This document shows, one piece after another, positions 41,846-49,351 of a DNA stretch of 64,000 nucleotides. This stretch comes from Rhodospirillaceae bacterium (GTDB lineage: Bacteria; Pseudomonadota; Alphaproteobacteria; Rhodospirillales; JABHCV01), in the NCBI GenBank assembly GCA_018662005.1, contig JABJHA010000028.1:1-64000 (forward strand). The letters run 5' to 3'. The notes under the pieces were generated by a model. The model ran no database searches. It had not been told where the DNA came from and saw only the letters and a program-made list of their open reading frames with translations. The number at the start of each line of letters is the position of its first letter. Within the stretch, counting starts at the first letter, position 1. The translations under genes and the position numbers were made by a program.

Positions 41846-42655
41846 ATGCTTCCAAATACTGAAATCGTATCCCAGATTATTACCGAGACGGCGAAAGCCC
41901 TGATAACACCACGTTTTCAACAACTCAATGAATCTGACGTGCGTGAAAAATCTCCCGGCGATCTGGTTACCATTGCTGATGTGGAGGCGGAAAAACGTCT
42001 TGAAGCAGAATTAACGGCGCTTGTCCCGGGATCCCTGGTTGTCGGCGAGGAAGAGGCCGAGGATTTCCCCAGCGTCCTTGACCGCATAAACCAGGACGCG
42101 CCAGTTTGGGTACTTGACCCGCTGGATGGCACCCGCAATTTCGCCCACGGGCGCGAACCCTTCGCTGTCATCGTCGCGTACTGCCAGGGTGGCGAGACCC
42201 TGATGGGCTGGATACACGATCCCATGACAGGTGAAACCGTGTGGGCAGCAAAGGGGCAGGGGTGTTGGAGTGGAAGCAACCGCTTGACCATAGCTAATGC
42301 GGAACCGGTTGATGAAATGAAAGGCTCACTCAGTCCCAACGTCGCCAAGCGCCTGAAATCTGTCAACGGTGCACCAACACAAATAAACCGGGTCGGCTGT
42401 GTTGGCCGCGACTACATGGACTTGGCACTGGGGCGATTGGACTTCGCCCGCTACGCATACCGGCTGAAACCTTGGGATCATGCCGCCGGGGTGTTGATCC
42501 ACGCAGAAGCAGGGGGCGTCAATCGTTTGCTCAAGGCCGGACGGGATTATCACCCTGACTTGAACCCGATGGATGCCCAAAGCACGGGTGAAACGCTGAT
42601 AATGGCTCCAAATTTGATGACCCTTGAATGTCTCCGCGAGTTGCTAGACGAATAG
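41846..42655 (+). CDS. inositol monophosphatase family protein
   Basis: A 269-residue lithium-sensitive phosphatase-fold enzyme. Metal motif 1 is split as GEEEAED (47-ish) and WVLDPLDGTRNFAHG; motif 2 is WDHAAGVLIHAEAGG. Substrate could be inositol-1-phosphate, 3'(2'),5'-bisphosphonucleotides or fructose-1,6-bisphosphate; the sequence does not settle it. It lies 17 bp after hflX on the same strand. Confidence 0.9.
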   Translation: MLPNTEIVSQIITETAKALITPRFQQLNESDVREKSPGDLVTIADVEAEKRLEAELTALVPGSLVVGEEEAEDFPSVLDRINQDAPVWVLDPLDGTRNFAHGREPFAVIVAYCQGGETLMGWIHDPMTGETVWAAKGQGCWSGSNRLTIANAEPVDEMKGSLSPNVAKRLKSVNGAPTQINRVGCVGRDYMDLALGRLDFARYAYRLKPWDHAAGVLIHAEAGGVNRLLKAGRDYHPDLNPMDAQSTGETLIMAPNLMTLECLRELLDE

Positions 42656-42752
42656 AAACGTTTCACCATGCGGAAAACCAGTCCGTAAAAGTTGATCGGA
42701 CTTTGCCAGTGGCTTAAACAAAGGCAACTGAATTTTATAAAGGAACAGGATT

Positions 42753-43625
42753 ATGGCGTCGAAAAAATTAGCTTTCATCGGTCTTGGTGTTATGGGCTAT
42801 CCGATGGCAGGTCATTTGGCCAAAGCCGGACACGATGTCACCGTTTACAATCGCACCACCGCCAAGGCTGAAGCCTGGAGCAAGGAATTCGGTGGCTCTT
42901 TCGCCGAAACCCCGGTCCAGGCTGCCGAAGGTTGCGAAATTGTTTTCGCCTGCGTCGGCAATGATGATGATCTGCGCAGCGTCACCTTTGGTGAAGACGG
43001 AATCCTTGCCGGCATGGACGAAGGCTCTATTTTTGTCGACCACACCACGGCTTCGGCTGATGTGGCGCGGGAAGTCTACGCCGCCGCAAAAGAAATGAAC
43101 AAACGCTTCCTTGATGGCCCGGTTTCAGGTGGCCAGGCGGGAGCCGAAAACGGACAGCTGACAATCATGCTGGGTGGTGATGAAGATGCTTTTGATGCGA
43201 CCAGTGACATTATGGAAGCCTACGGCAAAGCCGTCACCCTTATGGGAGATGCAGGGGCAGGCCAACTAACCAAGATGGTCAATCAGATCTGTATCGCAGG
43301 ACTTGTTCAGGGGCTTTCCGAAGGCTTGAACTTTGCCAGCGAAGCGGGGCTTGATGTCAAGCGGGTGGTCGATGTCATTTCCAAGGGCGCTGCCCAGTCA
43401 TGGCAAATGGAAAATCGGGCCTATACAATGGCTGACGATGAATTCGATTTCGGCTTCGCTGTCGACTGGATGCGCAAAGACTTGGGCATCTGCATGAACG
43501 AAGCCGGTAATAATGGCGCCAAACTACCCGTGACAAAGATCGTTGCCGGTTATTATGAGCAGATAGCCGAACGCGGCGGTAACCGTTGGGACACCTCGAG
43601 TTTGATCCGCCTGTTGAAGGATTAA
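42753..43625 (+). CDS. beta-hydroxyacid dehydrogenase (3-hydroxyisobutyrate/tartronate semialdehyde reductase family)
   Basis: NAD(P)-dependent oxidoreductase of 290 residues. Rossmann motif GLGVMGYPMAGHL at about 10-22, substrate motif DGPVSGGQAGAENGQLTIM, and catalytic K174 in LTKMVNQ. Members act on 3-hydroxyisobutyrate, tartronate semialdehyde or succinic semialdehyde; not resolved here. Arg (YNRT, about 34) after the second strand suggests NADP preference. Its stop overlaps by 4 bp the stop of the convergent methyltransferase gene. Confidence 0.92.
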   Translation: MASKKLAFIGLGVMGYPMAGHLAKAGHDVTVYNRTTAKAEAWSKEFGGSFAETPVQAAEGCEIVFACVGNDDDLRSVTFGEDGILAGMDEGSIFVDHTTASADVAREVYAAAKEMNKRFLDGPVSGGQAGAENGQLTIMLGGDEDAFDATSDIMEAYGKAVTLMGDAGAGQLTKMVNQICIAGLVQGLSEGLNFASEAGLDVKRVVDVISKGAAQSWQMENRAYTMADDEFDFGFAVDWMRKDLGICMNEAGNNGAKLPVTKIVAGYYEQIAERGGNRWDTSSLIRLLKD

Positions 43626-44407
43626 GCGGGCTTCGTCATCACCAGTTCGATTGTGTGGGCGTCAAAGCCGCCAGCGATTTCACGGGTTTTCTCGCTGTTG
43701 CTGCCTGAAAAATAATCGAAGGACCTGATTTCCGTGATGTCGGTAAATCCGGCTGCGGCAAACAGGGCGATATATTGATCCTTCAATGACGCGCCAACCA
43801 CGCATTCCGCCCACAGTTCCGGGTCGGATTTGCATTGTTCTGAAATCGCCTTGTCGACGACAATATCGGCCAGTTGAACCTTGCCGCCTGGCTTCAGTAC
43901 GCGAAAGATTTCGGCAAAACTCTTGGCCTTGTCAGGAATCAGGTTGAGAACACCGTTCGAGGTCACCACATCGACGCTTTCATCGGGCAGCGGGATGTCT
44001 TCCGCCTCGCCAGCCAACGTCGATACGTTTTTAGCGCCTGAGCTATCAATATTGTCTTGTAGTTTGTTAAGCATTGCCGGGGTCATATCCAGGCCATGCA
44101 CGTGACCTTCTTCGCCAACGGCAAGACCGGCAATCAGGCTGTCTGTACCAGCCCCGGAGCCAATGTCGAGAACGATGTCTCCATGTTTGATCACCTCTGC
44201 CGCATGGGGATAGCCGACACCGGCAAAACTTTCCATTGCCGTTGTTGAAATTTGATCCAGCAATGGGTCGGGATAACCAACAAACCGGCAGGCGTCGCGC
44301 CCGGTCGGGAAGTGGAATTCCTTGTCAGGATTGCGCGCTACATCGGTATACATCACCTTAACGGCGGCGATGATGAATTCTCGTTTATCGGATAGTACGG
44401 CGACCAT
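43622..44407 (-). CDS. SAM-dependent methyltransferase, ArsM-like paralogue 1
   Basis: Class I methyltransferase of 261 residues: SAM motif I VLDIGSGAGTDS, motif II GLDMTPAML, and FRVLKPGGKVQLADIVV. The layout follows arsenite methyltransferase ArsM, but the usual SLGCGNP-type cysteine segment reads SFAGVGYPHA and the usual SNCV reads SNGV; a Cys remains in WAECVVGA. Arsenic is thus not a safe substrate call. N-terminal YTDVARNPDKEFHFPTGR matches the second paralogue at 45477-46274. It is third gene of the sigma/anti-sigma operon, 36 bp after the anti-sigma gene, and starts behind GGGGGGAG. Confidence 0.85.
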   Translation of the reverse strand: MVAVLSDKREFIIAAVKVMYTDVARNPDKEFHFPTGRDACRFVGYPDPLLDQISTTAMESFAGVGYPHAAEVIKHGDIVLDIGSGAGTDSLIAGLAVGEEGHVHGLDMTPAMLNKLQDNIDSSGAKNVSTLAGEAEDIPLPDESVDVVTSNGVLNLIPDKAKSFAEIFRVLKPGGKVQLADIVVDKAISEQCKSDPELWAECVVGASLKDQYIALFAAAGFTDITEIRSFDYFSGSNSEKTREIAGGFDAHTIELVMTKPA

Positions 44408-44443
44408 TATTATCTCCCCCCGGAGAAAATTATTCAGCCAATA

Positions 44444-44695
44444 TTAAAAATCTTTAAGCAAGCCATCAATTTTGTTTTTCAGGCTATCAGGAACTGCTTC
44501 GCTGTTGGCGTTCTTAATGCGTTTTTTCAACACACGTTCAAAATCGGCCCGCGAATAACAGCCCCGACAAGTTTGCAAGTGGGCATCAATCTGAGCCTGT
44601 TTCTCGGCGTTGACCTCGCCATTAAGAAACTCAATCAAATGCGCAAGGACATCCTCGCAGCTGATCTTGTCTGAATGATCATGTTTATCAGTCAT
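44444..44695 (-). CDS. RsrA-like zinc-binding anti-sigma factor
   Basis: An 83-residue protein of the zinc-associated anti-sigma type. The metal/redox ligands are spaced C13-x25-H39-x3-C43-x2-C46 (SCEDVLAHL, DAHLQTCRGC), the arrangement of actinobacterial RsrA, which releases its sigma factor when the cysteines form a disulfide. FLNGEV and DSLKNKIDGLL also match that family. It overlaps the sigma gene by 8 bp on the same strand, which fixes its partner. Redox control is inferred from the motif. Mycothiol dependence should not be assumed in a proteobacterium. Confidence 0.88.
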   Translation of the reverse strand: MTDKHDHSDKISCEDVLAHLIEFLNGEVNAEKQAQIDAHLQTCRGCYSRADFERVLKKRIKNANSEAVPDSLKNKIDGLLKDF

Positions 44696-45335
44696 GGCTT
44701 ATACCTTCCTGATTGGATTGAGGACGAATTCCGGCGTCCATGGCTTCTTGCCATAGTGCTTTTTGCAGCTTCGATCTAGCCCGTTTAAGGCGGGAACGAA
44801 TGGTGCCGATTGGCACATCCATGATTTCGGCTGTTTCTTCGTAAGAAAACCCCTGAACCTCAATGAGCATGACGACGGTTTTGAATTCGTCTGACAGGGC
44901 GTTAATGGCATTATCGATTTCTTCGCGCAGCAGGTTGTTGACGAAGGTTTGCTCCGGGTTATCCCACCACAACAGAAAAGGCTGGTGAAGGGATTCAAAG
45001 AGTGAGAACTGCTCGTCATCATCTTCGCCGGGTTCTTCCACGTACGGGACTGTTTCGCCTTCAGTCTTTTGCTTGCGGTACGAGGATATAAAGGTGTTTG
45101 TGAGGATACGGAAAATCCAGGCGCGAAAACGATCCCGCTGCTCAAGCTTGGCGAACGCGGCCCAGGCCTTGCTGACGGTTTCGGCGACCAAGTCTTCGGC
45201 GGTGTCGGGATTACGAGACAAACGCAGCGCGGTATTGTAGAGCGACTCCATGTGTTTGGTAATTTCACGCGAGAAAAACTCCCGATCTGTCAGGTTGTCA
45301 GCCAGTGTTAATACTCCCCATATACAAGGAGCCAA
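44688..45335 (-). CDS. ECF sigma factor, SigR-like (ECF12-type)
   Basis: A 215-residue sigma-70 family member with only region 2 (about 27-90: LYNTALRLSRNPDTAEDLVAE..WIFRILTNTFISSYRK) and region 4 (about 135-195: YEETAEIMDVPIGTIRSRLKRA). The LTNTFISSYRK run is a mark of the SigR/ECF12 group. The start is uncertain: TTG at 45335 has no ribosome site nearby, whereas a CTG at 45305 lies 8 nt after GGGGAG and gives a natural N-terminus; no ATG occurs before residue 29. A candidate self-recognised promoter GGAAC-16-CGTC lies at 45366-45390. Confidence 0.92.
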   Translation of the reverse strand: MAPCIWGVLTLADNLTDREFFSREITKHMESLYNTALRLSRNPDTAEDLVAETVSKAWAAFAKLEQRDRFRAWIFRILTNTFISSYRKQKTEGETVPYVEEPGEDDDEQFSLFESLHQPFLLWWDNPEQTFVNNLLREEIDNAINALSDEFKTVVMLIEVQGFSYEETAEIMDVPIGTIRSRLKRARSKLQKALWQEAMDAGIRPQSNQEGISHD

Positions 45336-45365
45336 CGATAAGAAAACCGACTCCTCTTATAGATT

Positions 45366-45390
45366 GACGCAAAACGCAAAAAATAGTTCC
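45366..45390 (-). promoter_or_regulatory. candidate ECF-type promoter of the sigma/anti-sigma/methyltransferase operon
   Basis: Read on the minus strand: -35 GGAAC at 45390-45386, exactly 16 nt spacer, -10 CGTC at 45369-45366. The start site would fall near 45358, upstream of the sigma gene. The identical pair with identical spacing occurs before the dsrE-like gene. Confidence 0.7.
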
Positions 45391-45421
45391 CAAAAAAGAT
45401 GATTTTTTCGGAACTATTTTT
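45379..45421 (-). terminator. long hairpin after methyltransferase 2, overlapping the sigma promoter
   Basis: Twelve-base arms AAAAATAGTTCC (45379-45390) and GGAACTATTTTT (45410-45421), then a C-C mismatch and an inner A6/T6 stem closing a GATGA loop. With T-runs on both strands it could terminate in either direction. It lies 56 bp beyond the methyltransferase-2 stop. Confidence 0.75.
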
Positions 45422-45476
45422 ATTTATTAAAGAAAACAAGAGAGTAGAGGGTATCTACTCCCTTGTTTTTGATCAA

Positions 45477-46274
45477 TCAGGATGGTTTTACAGCCAACAG
45501 AGAGATCGCTTTGACGCCCCATTTATCGGCAGCGCCGGTGGCGTTGTCGGAAATGAATTCATAAGGCATCGGCTCTACGGTAACCACATGCAGTCCGCTA
45601 AGCTTGATGGCCTTGCAATAATCGTCTTCCTGCATGGCCCCGCCAATGCAAGCGGCCCACAAGTCGGCATTACAGGAAACACCTTCGGGCAATGGTTTTT
45701 CGCTGACGATATCGGAAATGGCAAGGCGTCCGCCGGGCTTGAGAATACGGGCGATTTCCGAGAAAACTTCGGCCTTGTCCGGCGAGAGATTGAAAACACC
45801 GTTACTGATAACGGCGTCGTAGCTGGCGTCGGCCGCCGGCAAATCCTCTATATAGGATTTAACGTAGTCGATATTTGTGAAACCGGCTTCATCACGCAAG
45901 GCTGCTGCCTTGGCGCGTTGGGCGTCTGTCATGTCGATACCGGTGACGGAACCTGTATCGCCAACGTGCAGAGAAGCGATGAAGGTATCGGTGCCTGATC
46001 CACTACCCAAATCAATGACGCTTTCGCCCTGCTTCAGTTTCGCCAGGTGAAAATAGTAACCGACACCGGCAAATGATTTAATGGCGTCGGCCGGAATTTT
46101 GTCCAGGTCGGCAGGCTTGTAACCCAGGCGTTCGCATAACGCCCGGCCCATTTCAAAGTGAAACTCTCCATCAGGGTTTTCGGCGACACGCTGGTACATG
46201 TCTTTAACCTGATTTTCCAGAGATTCCCGATCAACGTTCTGATCGATAAAATTATGTGCTGTGGCGTTTTGCAT
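45477..46274 (-). CDS. SAM-dependent methyltransferase, ArsM-like paralogue 2
   Basis: A 265-residue class I methyltransferase closely related to the product of 43622-44407. Motif I VIDLGSGSGTDTF, motif II GIDMTDAQR, SNGVFNLSPDK, ARILKPGGRLAISDIV. As in paralogue 1, the ArsM SNC cysteine is Gly and the glycine-cysteine-glycine segment reads SFAGVGYYF; cysteines kept are ALCERLGYK (N-terminal), VSCNADLW and ACIGGA, all with counterparts in paralogue 1, plus DDYCKA. The substrate is unknown. It follows the dsrE-like gene by 68 bp on the same strand and probably shares its promoter. Confidence 0.85.
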   Translation of the reverse strand: MQNATAHNFIDQNVDRESLENQVKDMYQRVAENPDGEFHFEMGRALCERLGYKPADLDKIPADAIKSFAGVGYYFHLAKLKQGESVIDLGSGSGTDTFIASLHVGDTGSVTGIDMTDAQRAKAAALRDEAGFTNIDYVKSYIEDLPAADASYDAVISNGVFNLSPDKAEVFSEIARILKPGGRLAISDIVSEKPLPEGVSCNADLWAACIGGAMQEDDYCKAIKLSGLHVVTVEPMPYEFISDNATGAADKWGVKAISLLAVKPS

Positions 46275-46342
46275 AACTGTCTTCCTTAATACTTGGGGGT
46301 GAGCAACCGGGCTTACCAGTTGCTCACCATGTGTGTACGGAT

Positions 46343-46702
46343 TTAGATAAGAATCTGTGCGCCTTCGCTAACGAAACCGATGGTGCGGGCTGCACCGGCG
46401 ATTTCAGCACCAGATACCAGATCATCTTCGCTAATGCCGCGAGATTTGGCGCATACCGGGCATACCCAGATCTGACCGCCATTTTCCTGATAAGCGCCCA
46501 GCAGTTCGCTAAGCGGCGGATAACCTTCGGCCTGTTTGTCGGTGGCGCCATCTTTTGTCACAAGATCGACCGATGATGCGGTCAGGAACATTGCGGTTTC
46601 GTTATCCATGGCGGCAGAGGCGCTGCCAACGATAAAGGCGACGGATGCACGTTCCAGATCTTCATTGCCGTAGGTGCAGTTGACGAGATATTTGTTGCTC
46701 AT
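46343..46702 (-). CDS. DsrE-family small protein with CxxC motif
   Basis: A 119-residue single-domain protein of the DsrE/DsrF-like fold: an N-terminal strand YLVNCTYG, FIVGSASAAMDNETAMFLTASSV typical of the family, and C81-P-V-C84 in IWVCPVC where sulfur-relay members carry reactive cysteine. ATG at 46702 follows AGGAAG; longer frames upstream run across the promoter. It is the first gene of an operon with methyltransferase 2. A role in thiol or sulfur transfer is a family-based inference. Confidence 0.86.
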   Translation of the reverse strand: MSNKYLVNCTYGNEDLERASVAFIVGSASAAMDNETAMFLTASSVDLVTKDGATDKQAEGYPPLSELLGAYQENGGQIWVCPVCAKSRGISEDDLVSGAEIAGAARTIGFVSEGAQILI

Positions 46703-46767
46703 GATAGTTAGCTTCCTGTGTTGTCTGTTCGGAGGTCCCGCCGTTATTCGGCGTCCCCAACCATTCA

Positions 46768-46792
46768 GACGGTTGCTGAGCAAAAAAGTTCC
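46768..46792 (-). promoter_or_regulatory. candidate ECF-type promoter of the dsrE-like/methyltransferase operon
   Basis: Minus strand: GGGAAC with -35 core GGAAC at 46792-46788, 16 nt spacer, -10 CGTC at 46771-46768. The start site would lie near 46760, about 58 nt before the dsrE-like ATG. It matches the motif before the sigma operon base for base in both boxes and in spacing. Confidence 0.7.
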
Positions 46793-46812
46793 CGGACCGG
46801 GAAAACTTTTTT
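46782..46812 (-). terminator. terminator of the mazG-lipoprotein operon, overlapping the dsrE promoter
   Basis: Arms AAAAAAGTT (46782-46790) with CCCG (46791-46794), paired to CGGG (46798-46801) and AACTTTTTT (46804-46812), with a two-A bulge. Read on the minus strand it is a GC stem ending in six T, 39 bp after the lipoprotein stop. Confidence 0.8.
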
Positions 46813-46850
46813 AATTTTATTGAAAATAATGGGAGGAGGGGGCTTTCAAA

Positions 46851-47471
46851 CTAGCGTAAATTGAACGACAGCTTGGGCGAGGGGTCAAATGGTGACGTGA
46901 TAACCCATATGTAAGTTTTCTTGCGACCTTCGCCGTCTTTCACCTTGTTGGCGTTGTGAGAGATGACCTTGGCATCGGTAATCACTTTCAAGGAACCCTG
47001 AAAGCCAAGACCTAAATCGATCATGCGCTGGGCATTGAGTTTGGATATGGGTGTTCCCCGAATGGAGACAATTTGTTTGCTTTTGACATAACTGATCGAC
47101 AGCAAGTTTTCATTGCGGCGCAGGAAGCTGACCATCTTAGATTTTAAAATATCACCCTGTTTTTCCCATTTGATCCGGAAATGACCTTTTTTGAAATATT
47201 CAAACAGCTTGGTGGAACTGTCGCGCATCAGATCATTTTTAAGGCGCTCAACCCGCTCCGCTTCCTCTTTCGGGCTGATGTGATCCTTGACCACTTTATT
47301 AAACAGGTTCATTTCGGCCATATAACCTTCAAAGGTGATTTTGTAAAAACCGGCGCGACCAACCTCGATTTCAGCGTCAAAGCTGGCCGGAATGTAACAA
47401 CCGCTTATAGGCACGATGAGGAGGGCGGTAAAAAGTAATATTTTTAGTCTTTTCAAAAAGTTAGACCTCAT
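46851..47471 (-). CDS. putative lipoprotein of unknown function
   Basis: A 206-residue protein with a basic N-terminus, hydrophobic stretch and lipobox ISGC giving a mature Cys25. The mature part is basic and predicted alpha/beta (EVGRAGFYKITFEGYMAEMNL), without recognised motifs. Its start overlaps the end of mazG by 11 bp on the same strand, so it is likely co-transcribed; a strong hairpin terminator follows it. Confidence 0.75.
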   Translation of the reverse strand: MRSNFLKRLKILLFTALLIVPISGCYIPASFDAEIEVGRAGFYKITFEGYMAEMNLFNKVVKDHISPKEEAERVERLKNDLMRDSSTKLFEYFKKGHFRIKWEKQGDILKSKMVSFLRRNENLLSISYVKSKQIVSIRGTPISKLNAQRMIDLGLGFQGSLKVITDAKVISHNANKVKDGEGRKKTYIWVITSPFDPSPKLSFNLR

Positions 47472-48273
47472 TTTCCACCTTCGCCCGGTCCCAAAGTGCG
47501 TCCATTTCCTCCAGATTAGAGGTTTCCGGCGTTTTGCCTTCGGCTGCCAGCATAACCTCTATGGCCTTGAAACGGCGCTCAAACTTGGCATTTCCGTGGC
47601 GCAAGGCCGTTTCCGGATCAATATCAAGTTTGCGGGCCAGATTGACGCAGGTAAACAACAAATCACCCAATTCATCCTGCAAGCGGTCTTTACCCGCACC
47701 CGCTGCCATTTCAATGGCCATTTCCCGGGATTCTTCATCAAACTTGGCAAGCACGTCAGATGCCTGATGCCAGTCAAAACCGATTCGGGCGGCGCGTTTT
47801 TGCAGTTTCAGGGCGCGGGTGAGGGCGGGCAATCCGGGTGTCACACCTTCAAGGGCACTATGAAGCGCTGTCTTGTTACTCTTTTCCTTACGTTCATCCG
47901 CCTTCAGACTCTCCCATGAACGGGTTTGTGCTTCTGTTGTTTTGATGTCCGCATCACCAAAAACATGCGGGTGGCGACGCACCAGTTTGTTACAGATGGC
48001 ATCGGCGACGTCATCAAAGGAGAAGAGGGCGTCTTCTTCGGCCATACGCGCATGAAAAACGACTTGCAGTAACAAATCACCCAATTCATCGACCAGGGCA
48101 GGCATGTCGTTTTGTTCGATGGCCTCGGCGACTTCGTAGGCTTCTTCGATTGTGTGTGGCGCAATACTGGCGAATGTCTGTTCAACATCCCACGGACAGC
48201 CTTTTTCAGGATCGCGCAACAAGGCCATGATGCTGATCAGCCGCTTGATCGGTTCTTCTGGTGTTGAACTCAT
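47461..48273 (-). CDS. mazG: nucleoside triphosphate pyrophosphohydrolase MazG
   Basis: All-alpha NTP pyrophosphatase that hydrolyses (d)NTPs to NMP and PPi. The 270 residues hold two MazG units; the first has CPWDVEQTF, HTIEEAYEVAEAI and DELGDLLLQVVFHARMAEE, the second DELGDLLFTCVNLAR. ATG at 48273 (after GAAGGATCGAAG) is chosen over a GTG 24 bp upstream. Confidence 0.95.
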   Translation of the reverse strand: MSSTPEEPIKRLISIMALLRDPEKGCPWDVEQTFASIAPHTIEEAYEVAEAIEQNDMPALVDELGDLLLQVVFHARMAEEDALFSFDDVADAICNKLVRRHPHVFGDADIKTTEAQTRSWESLKADERKEKSNKTALHSALEGVTPGLPALTRALKLQKRAARIGFDWHQASDVLAKFDEESREMAIEMAAGAGKDRLQDELGDLLFTCVNLARKLDIDPETALRHGNAKFERRFKAIEVMLAAEGKTPETSNLEEMDALWDRAKVENEV

Positions 48274-48577
48274 CTTCGATCCTTCAAATTCAAACACACC
48301 TTAGCCGTCGCTTTTAAAGACGGGAAGGGATCATTCCCCAGGCCCCATATTTGATCTTTTCGGCCCCCTTTAGCAATCCGATGACAACATTCTAAATCGC
48401 ATAATGTATATTATGGCAAATTTGATGTTATGATTTATTTTCAATTACTTATGTGGTGCTTAAGAATCATATACTTGATTTTGAAAGTCGTGCAACAGCA
48501 CCACTGAGATCATTATGGGCGGCGCTGTTCGAGGACTGGCCAACCTGCCCTCACAGTTCAATTGGTGGGAAGAAAAA
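48274..48577. other. 304-bp intergenic region without a recognisable gene
   Basis: It separates the mazG start from the MBL-protein stop. About 48390-48490 is AT-rich. An inverted repeat GTGGTGCT (48453-48460)/AGCACCAC (48497-48504) with a 36-nt loop is present but has no T-run. The mazG promoter is presumably here; no clear boxes were found. Confidence 0.6.
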
Positions 48578-49351
48578 TCAGGCTTCGAGAATCATTCCGT
48601 CGAAGGCGGGTTCGACATGATCTGGAAGTCTTTTGTTCAATGTGTCGTAATCGAACCCGTAACCCAAATGGGAAAGCACCCCTCGTCTTGGGTCGATCCG
48701 ATCAATCCAACCCAGCGCCTTGTCCACATGGGCGTGGGTTGGATGCGGATGATCGATTAAGGTTCCGATGATCCACGTATCGACTCCCTTTAAAATTTCA
48801 AAGGCACGATCCGGCAATTCAACCACGTCGGTGGTATAGGCAATCGGTCCAAAGCGAAATCCCAGGGTGTCACAAAATCCATGATCCTGTGTAAAGACCT
48901 GAATGTCGATGTCGCCAATGCCCAACGCGTCGCCATCATTCAATTCATGCGGAACGAGCGTTGGCTTGTAATACATGTCGGCATTTTCCGCCAAAGGCTC
49001 CAAAACATAGCCAAAACGCTCATCAATGACGCGCAAAGTATCCGCATCGGCGTAAACATCAATGGCAGCATTCATTTCCCGGTTGATTTGGCGTAAATCA
49101 TCGATTCCATGCAGATGATCGGCGTGATAATGGGTAAAAAGCACAGAATCCAGTCGCTTTACGTCCGCATTCAGTAATTGTTGGCGTAAATCGGGCGAGG
49201 TATCGACGAGAAGGCAGGTATCACCGTTTTCCACCAGTATGGACGGCCTGAGGCGACTATTTTTCGGGTTGTTCGGATCACATTTCCCCCAGCCGCGGCC
49301 AACAGCGGGGGTGCCGCTGGAACCGCCACACCCCAGAATGGTCACCTTCAT
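48578..49351 (-). CDS. metallo-beta-lactamase fold hydrolase (PhnP-like)
   Basis: A 257-residue MBL-fold phosphodiesterase-type protein. The start MKVTILGCGGSSGTPAVGRGWGKCD and metal motif HYHADHLHG match the PhnP/RNase Z-like cyclic-phosphate phosphodiesterase group. TQDHG and TDVVELPD supply further ligands. No phosphonate genes are near. Its ATG overlaps the tatD stop by 4 bp. Confidence 0.9.
   Translation of the reverse strand: MKVTILGCGGSSGTPAVGRGWGKCDPNNPKNSRLRPSILVENGDTCLLVDTSPDLRQQLLNADVKRLDSVLFTHYHADHLHGIDDLRQINREMNAAIDVYADADTLRVIDERFGYVLEPLAENADMYYKPTLVPHELNDGDALGIGDIDIQVFTQDHGFCDTLGFRFGPIAYTTDVVELPDRAFEILKGVDTWIIGTLIDHPHPTHAHVDKALGWIDRIDPRRGVLSHLGYGFDYDTLNKRLPDHVEPAFDGMILEA

Noticed and set aside
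43622-44407. Straight annotation as arsenite methyltransferase
   Set aside because: The characteristic SNC and GCG cysteines are replaced and no ars genes are nearby.
44444-44695. Naming the anti-sigma factor a mycothiol-system protein
   Set aside because: Only the zinc-cysteine spacing is shared; mycothiol is an actinobacterial thiol and no synthesis genes are present.
48453-48504. GTGGTGCT/AGCACCAC inverted repeat as an operator or mobile-element end
   Set aside because: Loop of 36 nt, no T-run, no ORF between the arms.
48515-48760. 81-codon plus-strand frame overlapping the MBL gene end
   Set aside because: Mostly antisense to the MBL hydrolase and lacks a ribosome site.
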